From Lyophyllum atratum (lineage: Eukaryota > Basidiomycota > Agaricomycetes > Agaricales > Lyophyllaceae): a stretch of DNA of 64,000 bases. The DNA is taken from assembly GCA_014905825.1 (NCBI GenBank), contig JACGCN010000031.1, positions 558,001 to 622,000 of the forward strand, given 5' to 3'. Positions 33,412 through 42,008 of this stretch are shown here, in pieces (positions within the stretch are counted from its first letter, which is position 1; each line of letters begins with the position of its first letter). The translations under genes were made by a program, and so were the position numbers. The notes under the pieces were generated by a model that was not told the DNA's origin, made no database searches, and was given only the letters and a program-made list of their open reading frames with translations.

Positions 33412-33773
33412 TGTTAGAAACACTCTCTGAGCTATCTAATCTCGTTCCCAACCTACTGTATCTCCCATCAACCATCTTGATGGTTGTTACTGTAGCATTC
33501 CTGTGTTGCAGGCTGTGTTGGTTGCATCACCATCTTGATGGTGGCTTACTACACTGCCTGTTGACCAGATCAGTTTCCTTAGCTACCATCTATCCAGTGC
33601 ACACAGCCTTCTTGTGCACAGTATATATAGTAGATTAGATTGACCTGAAGTCCCCAGTTTCTAACTTCGGACTTCAGGTGAGTAGATCAGTCAGTTCCTC
33701 AATAAACTAGTTTCTAACTTCGGACTTCAGCTTGTAGCTGTCTAACCCATCCCTGCGCTTGCCTGTTCTAACA
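33412..33773 (+). repeat. Copia 5' LTR (362 bp)
   Basis: Starts TGTTAGAAACACTCTC and ends CTGTTCTAACA. It contains two copies of a CATCTTGATGGT word and a TATATATAG box at about 33622. TTTCTAACTTCGGACTTCAG occurs twice, 50 bp apart. Confidence 0.9.
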
Positions 33774-33775
33774 CC

Positions 33776-34078
33776 TGATTGGAATGCGACAGGTATTGTT
33801 GCAAACCCGATTTTGGTCGGGCGTCATGTGAGTAGTGGTGCCTGTGTCTGCAACCCAATCAAAGTCAGCATGGAGCTGAAGTGGAGTAGAGAGATCAGAA
33901 TGACCTGGGAGACTTTCCAATGAATTCCATGGTGGTGTCCTTGGCTGCATTAGCCTGTGCTGAGCGCTTTTTCTGGCGCGGCCTTTGTGAATTGTCTTTA
34001 GCCTGCTTCTGTGCCCTTTGGTAAGCGAAGCATTTTGTCACATTATGACCAGGTTTGCCACAGAATCAACGAAATCAT
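33776..34078 (-). pseudogene. Inverted Copia gag zinc-knuckle/protease fragment
   Basis: On the minus strand it reads FCGKPGHNVTKCFAYQRAQK (zinc knuckle), then QANAAKDT and, in another frame, HADFDWVADTGTTTHMTPDQ, with the DTG protease site and its HMTP follow-up typical of Copia. The zinc-knuckle part is an inverted copy of 36196-36340. It lies directly inside the 5' LTR, where the primer-binding site should be. Confidence 0.8.
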
Positions 34079-34824
34079 CGAAAATCAATGGAATCAAAGA
34101 AATCTTCCTAAAACAGGATGCCTGAGATTCTGGGGTTAGGTATTCATGTTGAATCTCATTTATTTCATTCATGTACTGTGTGAACACAAAGGGCTAGAAT
34201 TGGTAAGCAATAGGGACCGGGACCCCCTTACATATCTCCAGTATTTTCTAAGTTCCATGCCTCCTACCTTCCCCCCACATCCATCACTACTCCTGCTGTC
34301 GAGCGCAAACGGTGGCCAGTATTAACATAGAAAAAAGAAAATCAGTAACTTACTTGAATCTTCGCCCCTTCATCTTACCCTTCACTCTCCTAGACTTCCT
34401 GGACCTTCTCAGCACATCCCACCCAAGCCTTCGCCCATCCATTCTTTGGGATCTGGTCTTGCTTTGCTGAATGCACATGCACAGGCATAAAGCCTTTGAT
34501 CTCTTCAATTAGATGGTATAAAGAAGTAGGGTATGGGCGTACAGACCAAGCGGTGGTTGGAATGAAAACTCGTGGCTGGAGCTGGGGTGAGAGGGGCTTG
34601 CCCGTTTCCAGGAGTCTGTGGAATATAATTCTAGATTTCTGGAAGTGTTGCTGATAAGTTGGCCAAGTATCAGCGGGCGGTCAACGGAGTGGGGCTCGGG
34701 ATGTAACGTACCATGGCAACGTGCCCAGCGCGAGGGAGGTTTGAGCCAGCTTTGGGACATCTGAGAAGGCAGAGGACCTGGCCCAGGCCAAGGGCTGCAA
34801 CGGACCCGAGCCATCACATCAGCA

Positions 34825-34910
34825 CCAAGAATCATGTGATGTCAAAAACGAGTACAGTGGTCGAAAACGAGTGACCACTGTACTTGTTTTTGACATCACA
34901 TGATTCTTGG
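34825..34910. repeat. Long hairpin: 36-bp arms, 14-nt loop
   Basis: Arms 34825-34860 and 34875-34910 are complementary over 36 bp with a single G-T pair. The left arm starts CCAAGAATCATGTGATGTC and ends TACAGTGG. The right half overlaps the first unit of the tandem duplication that follows. Confidence 0.9.
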
Positions 34911-35075
34911 CTGCCTTTTGTTTCTCTGAATCTCCCTCAGTAGTAAGGGAGCTCTGAATCTGCATGGCTGCTTCCTCTCAAGTGACATCACATGATTCTT
35001 GGCTTTTTGTCATTCTCTGAATCTCCCTCAGTAGTAAGGGAGCTCTGAACCTGCATGGCTGCTTCCTCTCAAGGT
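34890..35075. repeat. Tandem duplication, ~94-bp unit
   Basis: Unit runs from GACATCACATGATTCTTGGC through GAATCTCCCTCAGTAGTAAG to TGCTTCCTCTCAAG, present twice in a row with few changes. The second unit leads into the ATG at 35055. Confidence 0.85.
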
Positions 35076-35765
35076 CTCTCTGGATGGATATTTGTCCCAT
35101 CTGCTTCTATCTTGACTCTCCTCAAAGTCCTCCCTGGATTTCAAGAAGATGCCGTGCTTACCGAAGTGGAGAAACTTAGCCTTCAGTTTATTCTTGTGAC
35201 CCTTCGGAAATGCTGGATTCTGCCGCCGGATATGCTAGAGCATTCTTTCTTACATCAGCAGCTTTCATCCCCTCCCCAAACACCCATTTCAGGTAAGTAG
35301 CTTTGTATTTATAGGCAACAGCAATGGATAGTTAACTGAGCTATTTTAAGCATGCAAGAGGACCTTGAGCCGCGTTATACCTGGCAACTTCCACCTCAAC
35401 AAACCAGGGAAGACGCTGGACCTCCAAGTGACAGGTCCGTGTCCTCCCCCCCTACCGACCCGAACCCATACCCACCGACTCCGTATATGCAGCCCATCCT
35501 GACCCCCTACCCGTCGATGATTTTGAAACGTTTGCGAGGCACTGGGGATGATGACCTGTACTTAGAGTGCACAGAAGAGGATGAGGGTGAGACTGAAGAG
35601 GGTGACGATTACGAGGAAGAAGTGGGGGACAGGAAGGAGAATATGACAGGAGAAGGAGCTGATGAGAGTCATGGGAGAGGACACAAGGGGAGCAAGGGGA
35701 GCAAGGTCTGGGTCGTCACTGAGAAAGCACCACCCCGTGTGAAGAGAGTCAGCATTTTCTGTTGA
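35055..35765 (+). other. Hypothetical ORFs inside the Copia gag region
   Basis: Exon-like frame 35055-35293 starts MAASSQGLSGWIFVPSAS and reaches a GTAAGT donor; an AAG acceptor lies at 35349-35351. A second open frame 35352-35765 encodes a Pro-rich then strongly acidic product (DDLYLECTEEDEGETEEGD) ending KRVSIFC. The two do not join in frame unambiguously. The stretch 34080-35763 separates the inverted gag fragment from the remaining gag, so it looks like foreign sequence captured in the Copia element. Function unknown. Confidence 0.3.
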
Positions 35766-36420
35766 AACTTACCGAACTCGATACGGGGCCCAAAAACCGT
35801 GTGCTGGAAGAACTTATGTCTTTAAAAGCATCCTGCAAAAGCGCCCTGGCACTCGTTTCAATGCCTATGACGACTTGTTCTCTATCAGAAAGGAGGAAGA
35901 GGAGTCACTTCAAACTCTTATGAACAGAGTTGACCTGGCATTGCGTCGCATCAAGGATTTGCGCCCTGCTTCCTTCAGCATTGACGAATTGGACAGTGAG
36001 CTAGCCTCGATGGCACTCATTAGATCTCTGCCTGAAGAGTTCTCCAACTTCACCTCGTCTCTCCTCCTTCTTGACAAGCTCGACAAGGCTACCATTCAGC
36101 AAGCTTTTGTTACAGAGGAAACCCAACGACGTCGTCGCGCTGCAGACACTTCTGCCTCCACAATTGCCATGGTAGCAGCCCTGGTCAACGCAATTTGTGA
36201 CTTCTGTGGCAAACCTGGTCATAATGTGACTAAATGCTTCACTTACCAAAGGGCACAGAAGCAGGCTAAAGACAATACACAAAGGCCACGCCTGAAAAAG
36301 CGCTCAGAACAGGCTAATGCAGCCAAGGACACCCCGGAGGAATTTGCCGGAAATGCAAGTACCATACCACGCGTAATCGTCCTCAGCAGAATGGTGTTGC
36401 AGAACGCACCAACAGGACTC
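35766..36420 (+). pseudogene. Copia Gag with zinc knuckle (broken)
   Basis: LKLTELDTGPKNRVLEELMS, then after a frame break RPGTRFNAYDDLFSIRKEEE, VDLALRRIKDLRPASFSIDE and ASMALIRSLPEEFSNFTSSL, characteristic of Copia UBN2-type gag. The CCHC knuckle CDFCGKPGHNVTKCF follows at about 36200-36245. Shortly after, the sequence jumps into the integrase end, so protease and integrase core are deleted. Confidence 0.8.
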
Positions 36421-38748
36421 TGATGACATTACTGCGATGCTTAATGAATCTGGCTTGCCCCCGTCATTTCGGGAATGGTGTCTAGGCGCTCAGATACATG
36501 TTTTAAACCATCTCCCTACTGCACCTCAGCCAATTACGCCTTATCAAGGCTGGCATAAGCGCAAACCAGATGTTAGCCATCTTCGAGTTTGGGGATGCCT
36601 TGCATACGTCTATGTGCAACGGGATAAGCGCAAATCTCTTGAACCTCACATGCAGAGATGCGTCGTTATCTGCCTGGATACAAGGGGTTGTTTTACAATC
36701 CACAAACCAAAAAGACTATCATCTCAGAGAGAGCAGAGTTTGATGAGCGCTATTTCCCCGGACTGTCTGTCACCACCAGACCTCCGCCTCCACCTCCGCC
36801 TATGCCCCCTGTAGATCTCCATATCCGCCGTGAGCACTCTTCTCCCATTCATGATGCAGTTCAACTACCTGCACTCGATGATGGGGGGGAGACATTTTGC
36901 TTCATCAATTGCCTCCAGCGCCTCCTGCACCTGAAAGTCGTCCTATCACGCCGCCTCCGCCTCCTGCACCTGCCCAGCATCACGAGCATTCACCTGAACC
37001 TGAAACGCCACCAGCTCGCAATTCAACACCGCTTCCTGCACTTGCAACACCACCTCCTGCACCAGTGTCGCTGCCACTTGCACAACGCCGTGAGAAACGC
37101 ATTGTTAAGCCTCCTGGCAACTGGTGGGTTGTTGCTCGAAATCCTCCACCTGCTATCCCTGATAGTAGTGACGAGGATGAGCCGGAAGCGCCCGAGGATG
37201 AGCATTTCGAAGATGTGCAGTTTGCGGGAATGGCTTCTAGCTCAGATCCGCGCACATACAAGCAAATGAAGGCACCGGATGCAGAGAAATGGAGAGATGC
37301 TGCTAATGCCGAAATGACATCCTTAGTTGGCAATGGCACTTGGGAGATCGTTGACTTGCCTTCTGATAAAAAGGCAATTGGCTCTGGCGCTATAAAGCTA
37401 GACTCGTTCCAAAGGGCTATAGTCAACGTCCTGGCATTGATTACAACGAGGTCTTCGCACCTACATTCCGTCCTGCTGCTCTGCGCCTTATTCTTGTGCT
37501 GGCATCGAGGACATGGAATTGCGCTCAGTGGATGTTACATCTTTCCCCAATGGCGACTTGGAGGAGGATATCTATATGCGCCAGCCTGAGGGATTTAATC
37601 AAGGTGGTCCCAACCAGGTTTTGAAGCTGAGCAAGTCGCTCTATGGCCTCAAACGGTCAGCCAGACAGTGGAATAAGAAGTTGCATGCACTTCTAAAGAT
37701 GGGGTTTACTAGACTTGAATCTGACCGCTCCATTTACATTTATGTCAAGGGAGAGGTCAAGATCATTGTCCCCATCTACATCGACGATATCACACTTGCA
37801 TCAAAATCCACTTCCGCGCTTGACAAGGCTGTCAATGAGCTCTCTCAGCACTTCAAAATCCGTGACTTGGGCGCTTCTAAATTCCTGCTGGGTGTTGAAA
37901 TCATCCGGGACCGTCCCAATCGCTCAATTGCACTCTCCCAACGTCAATACATTGTTGACATGCTCGAGCGCTACGGCATGAGCGATTGCAACCCCGTCTC
38001 CACGCCTATGGCACCAGGGACAAAGCTTTCTAAAGAAATGCATGCTCAAACACCAGCAGAAATTGAGGAAATGCGCAATGTGCCGTATTTGAATGCAGTT
38101 GGCTCTTTGCAATACCTTTCTACAATGACCCGCCCCGACATTTCCTATGCAGTGTCATGCTTAGGTCGCTTCAATTCATCTCCTGGACCGAAGCACTGGG
38201 CTGCAGTCAAGCATTTGTTGCGCTATTGCAAAGGCACACTTGATTACAAGCTGCATTACAATGGTAGTCTGGGCACAGAGCTGTTTACCACATTCTGCCA
38301 TGCTTCTCATGGTGATTGCCCGGATTCTGGACGCTCTACTGCGGGATATCTGACAACACTTGGTGGTGGAGCAATTGGCTGGAGCAGCAAATTGCAAACC
38401 TTTGTTGCGCTTTCAACAACTGAAGCAGAGTACATTGCTGCAGTTGAAGCTGGGAAGGAGATCTTATGGATGTGCAACATTTTGCATGAGATGGGCTACA
38501 CAGTCAAGGAAGCCTCTCCCCTCATGATTGACAACCAATCCGCTCTCAGTGTCACCAAGAACCCCGAGCATCATGGGCGCATGAAACAGCTTGATCTCTG
38601 TTATTTCTGGCTTAGAGACGTTGTAGATGCACGCAAAATTGCGCCTCATCACATCCCTGGCACTGAACAAGTGGCAGATATACTTACTAAACCCCTTCCT
38701 CTTCCAAAAGTCGAATTCTGTAGACTACACATGGGCATTTTCGTTTAA
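36370..38748 (+). pseudogene. Copia Pol: integrase end, reverse transcriptase, RNase H (broken)
   Basis: Begins with the integrase tail RNRPQQNGVAERTNRTL and PYQGWHKRKPDVSHLRVWGC, then a Pro-rich linker. RT starts KQMKAPDAEKWRDAANAEM; a segment is missing after KAIGSGA, and a 411-codon ORF (37513-38748) carries [20 protein letters not shown], the RT active site IYIDDI, LGASKFLLGVEI, and RNase H with STTEAEYIAA and HHIPGTEQVADILTKPL. The first RNase H aspartate motif reads FCHASHGDCPDSGRST, with His where Asp is expected. Frame breaks lie near 36420, 36700 and 37400-37510. Confidence 0.88.
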
Positions 38749-38980
38749 TCTCCCTCACGTTTACTTATTATTTCTTGACTTGGAGATATGCTGGTTCAGG
38801 GGGGAGTGTTAGAAACAGCCTTCTGGTATCTAATCTCGTTCCCAACCTATCTCCCATCAACCATCTTGATGGTTGTTACTGTACAGCATTCCTGTGTTGC
38901 AGGCTGTGTTGGTTGCATCACCATCTTGATGGTGACTTACTACACTGCCTGTTGACCAGATCAGCCTTAGCTACCATCTA

Positions 38981-40273
38981 CTCGTGGGTAAAAAAAGTGA
39001 TGAGACACGTGACTGATCAGATGTTCGTGGTTTTGGCTACCACCTTTTTCCAACCGTTGTTCTTCGCTCTCGTTGCTACATACAACTCTGTAATGGTGTG
39101 TACCAAGACACCCTATGCCTAACATGACTCTCCCAAAAAGAACCGCTTCATTGGCTGTGTCCATGCTGGTAAAAGCTTGAGGCAAGCAGCACTTCTCACT
39201 GGGCTCCCACCATCAACTGGCGTACGCATTTGGCACAAGTACCAGGCGACCGGTTCTACTACAAATCTCCCGCGCTCTGGTCGTCCGACGACCGTGACGG
39301 ACACGACCAAGCGCCTTATCATCCGAAATGCTTTAAAGGAGCGACGAAAACCATTCAGGGAGATAGCAAATACCATTGAGCCGAAAATCAGCCATCATGG
39401 GGACAGTTCGCAACGTACTCGCGGAAGCAGGATATCACCGACGGGTCGCGCGCAAGGTTAAGATGGATAGGATGCAGTGGGCACGGAAATATAGGAAGTT
39501 TTCATCGAGAGATTGGACGAAAGTTATTTGGTCAGATGAGCGCTACATTTATCTTGGGGATGACCGAGGCAGGATCTACGTGACACAGCGGCCGGAAGAA
39601 GAATTCGACGAAGATTGTCTTGTACCGACCTTCAAGCAATCACCTATACGTGTTATGGTCTGGGGGTGCATCATGGCAGGGAAGAAAGAGCCGTTGGTGG
39701 TGGAGTACCCGGGAGGGAAGGGTGGAGGAATGAATGCGAAGCGGTACAAGGACCAGGTCTTAGAGGGGGTTTTGAGGCAGTTTCATACTGAGATGGAGGT
39801 TGAACGGCATGGGGTTATATTTCAGCAAGATGGTGCTGCAATCCATCGGGCGAAATCGATGAAGAAATGGCTACGCGACGACAAGATACCGCTTCTTTTC
39901 CACCCCGCAAACTCTCCCGATCTTAACCCCATCGAACCCGTTTGGCACGAGCTAAAACGTTTATTTCCACATCCTCCCACCACGTTCGCGTCATTGTGCG
40001 CAGCCATACACGTCTGGGATGCCCTACCTGTCGCTGATGTTGATAAGTATGTAAATCGGATGGGTGACAGAGTTGAAGCAGTATTGAAAGCTAAAGGGGG
40101 CCATACAAAATTTTGAAAGAGTATCAATTGTGTTAATAGTATATCTGAATGCCTAACAAATCTTGAGTACTAAAATACGAAGGAGGGTGAGCTATTCTTG
40201 AATTGCACCACCCCGGCAGACCAAGGCGACGCGCCATATCACGTGATGGCTCATCACTTTTTTTACCCACGAG
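38981..40273 (+). mobile_element. Tc1/mariner DNA transposon, complete ends, 1293 bp
   Basis: Termini CTCGTGGGTAAAAAAAGTGA and its inverse, flanked by TA on both sides (38979-38980 and 40274-40275), as expected for this superfamily. Inverted ends run about 32 bp and contain CACGTGA. One transposase gene inside. Confidence 0.95.
39130..40116 (+). pseudogene. Tc1/mariner transposase (DD34E), one frame break
   Basis: The first frame encodes the helix-turn-helix DNA-binding part (AGKSLRQAALLTGLPPSTGV, LPRSGRPTTVTDTTKRLIIR). The second, 39376-40116, encodes the catalytic part: VIWSDERYIYL (first Asp), MVWGCIMAGKKEPLV, FQQDGAAIHRAKSMKKWL (second Asp) and HPANSPDLNPIEPVWHELK (Glu), with 34 residues between second Asp and Glu. 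The frames overlap near 39400, where one base shift (or an unrecognised splice) separates them. No in-frame ATG exists for the first frame; an ATG at 39123 is out of frame. So it is nearly intact but probably inactive. Confidence 0.88.
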
Positions 40274-40439
40274 TAACCAGTGCACACAGCCTTCTTGTGC
40301 CCAGTATATATGTTTCTAACTTCGGACTTCAGCTTGTAGCTGTCTAACCTGACATCCCTGCGCTTGCCTGTTCTAACATCAACGTGGAGGTAAATGAGAA
40401 TGAGGCCCGTTCATTACACAAGGTACGTTGCTATTAGTT

Positions 40440-40966
40440 ATTGCTCGAACTTATTTAATGATACGGTACTTTGGCAACAGAAGCCTTCGAAACGCGCACA
40501 AGAAGTCAACATTTTCGATCAGCTCCCCTCGCTTGCCGGTCCTTCGCACGCTGCTGCTGTTGAAGATGAGCTCGATATCTAGCGCAATCCACGGAGCGTG
40601 TATCCGACATGCTTAAATGGTGAAGAAATTAATCTGGCCCAATCTTGCTCGCACAGCATTGGATTACCTTTTGATACCTGGTACGTGCCTGTTGCTGAAG
40701 TCATTGCCGTGATGCTTACATGTTTTTTTTTAGCGACCTCCACCAACGTCGAGCGTGTATTTAGCCATGGCCATATTATGTTATTCCACACCCGAAACCG
40801 TTTGTCCGCCGAGACATCCCGCGCACTGATGTGTCTTGAGTGGAGTTTGATGGGGCTGATCCACGATTCGGATGTTCGCGCTGTCGCACGCCTACCTGAT
40901 GTTGAAGCTGATGACCAGGATATCATTGAAGAAGGCCAGGAAATAATTGGTTTGTTGTTTGACTAG
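40440..40966 (+). pseudogene. hAT transposase C-terminal (dimerisation) remnant
   Basis: ORF 40598-40966 contains ATSTNVERVFSHGHIML and RNRLSAETSRALMCLEWSLM, the hAT dimerisation signature near the C-terminus. Upstream, an upstream frame with KRAQEVNIFDQLPSLAGPS and DELDI fits the preceding linker. Catalytic core absent. Downstream (41000-41120) repeated ACCCGACCC/TACCCG words resemble the terminal region of basidiomycete hAT elements. Confidence 0.8.
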
Positions 40967-41235
40967 TTGTATGTAGTTCTACAATGTAATTAATATTGTC
41001 GTACCCGGGGGTAAGGTCGACCCGGCCTTGACCCAGGGACCCGCGCGTACCCATGTAGTATACCCGACCCATACCCGACCCAATGCCGTGGGTGGGGTAT
41101 TTTGAGGGTTGGGGTCCTGTTATGATCCGTGAATAACTTTGCTGTATTCCGAGGAATACACGAGTCGTAGGTTAAGCTGAGGATTCCAAGTAGTACTTGA
41201 GTTTTACTTGTAATCCGTCACCTAATACTGTAATG

Positions 41236-41349
41236 TGTTTGCAAACAAACACTGTACTACAGAAAAGGAATGTTTGCAAACATGACTGTCAACTAGAGGG
41301 ATATGTTTGCAAACATTTCCTCTCGTTATAGGGCCATGTTTGCAAACAT
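41236..41349. promoter_or_regulatory. Array of four TGTTTGCAAACA palindromes
   Basis: The palindrome occurs at 41236-41247, 41270-41283, 41303-41316 and 41336-41349; the last three are the full 14-mer ATGTTTGCAAACAT. Centres are 35, 33 and 33 bp apart, close to three helical turns. The spacers differ, so this is not a simple tandem repeat, although TTTCCT follows the last two. A role as a protein-binding array is inferred. Confidence 0.5.
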
Positions 41350-41500
41350 TTCCTGTCATTACCGTTTCAATTCTACATTCAAACCCGACACCATTACCAA
41401 ATATGGATGAGCTGTCGAGCTCATCGTGCAATGCTCAAGCTCATCGTGCAATGCATCGAGCAGCACCCCGCACCTCATTTCTTCTTTTGGCTACTTCTAA

Positions 41501-41860
41501 GAGCCTGTTCAGTAACCGGATCGTTTGAGATCGTTTGGAATCTTTTGATCAGATGTGACATTATGTAAGATTACTCTCTCATGCCACCGCTGAGCGAACA
41601 CCAACACTGGCTCACTCGTGCAGCCGTCTTCGTGGCGAATACAGTCATTGTTGCAAATCAATATCATCTGCCTAGGTCCAGATAGCATTCTTCTTGCCCG
41701 ATATGGGCAGCTTGAGAGATAGGAAGAGCAAGGAACCCCGTTGCAGTGTTCGGCGCCTGCGATGTCATCGAGCCTTTTTGGGCACAGTCACACATCGTCA
41801 CGTCCATCAAAAGTAAAAGATTCCAAACGATCTCAAACGATCCGGTTACTGAACAGGCTC
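41501..41860. mobile_element. Harbinger-type MITE with 46-bp perfect terminal inverted repeats
   Basis: 360 bp starting GAGCCTGTTCAGTAACCGG and ending with the inverse; the arms match perfectly for 46 bp (41501-41546 and 41815-41860). Flanks are TAA on both sides (41498-41500, 41861-41863). Terminal sequence and TWA duplication fit PIF/Harbinger. No coding sequence. Confidence 0.88.
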
Positions 41861-42008
41861 TAAGCGATTTCCCACCCGATGATTCCCGACGATCCCATCC
41901 CCTTGCCGCCCATTATTGCTTACTGTGCCTCGCGCTCAGAATATCCAGTATTAGACCATGCATGAATTAGACCGTGTATATATATAGAATTGTAGCAGTA
42001 GGTACCAA

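Larger units (their letters stand above)
33412..40378 (+). mobile_element. Ty1/Copia retrotransposon, rearranged, with nested insertions
   Basis: Bounded by related LTRs (33412-33773, and 38808-40378 interrupted). Both have the ends TGTTAGAA..TTCTAACA and a polypurine tract CAGGGGGGAG before the 3' LTR. The flanks (ATAAA and TCAAC) do not match as a target duplication, and the 5' interior starts with an inverted internal fragment instead of a primer site, so the element has been rearranged. Coding parts are fragmentary. Confidence 0.88.
38808..40378 (+). repeat. Copia 3' LTR, split by a Tc1/mariner element
   Basis: LTR sequence occupies 38808-38980 and 40274-40378, ending TTCTAACA. It follows the 33412 LTR closely but lacks the AGATTAGATTGACCTGAAG segment. 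The gap between the halves is exactly the TA-flanked element 38981-40273. Confidence 0.9.

Noticed and set aside
40681..40733. Intron (GTACGT..TTTTAG) in the hAT remnant
   Set aside because: Removing it puts the following dimerisation motif out of frame, while reading through keeps it in frame; the sequence is decayed anyway.
41236..41349. CRISPR-like array
   Set aside because: Spaced palindromes superficially resemble repeats and spacers, but there are only four 14-bp units, no cas genes, and the genome is eukaryotic.
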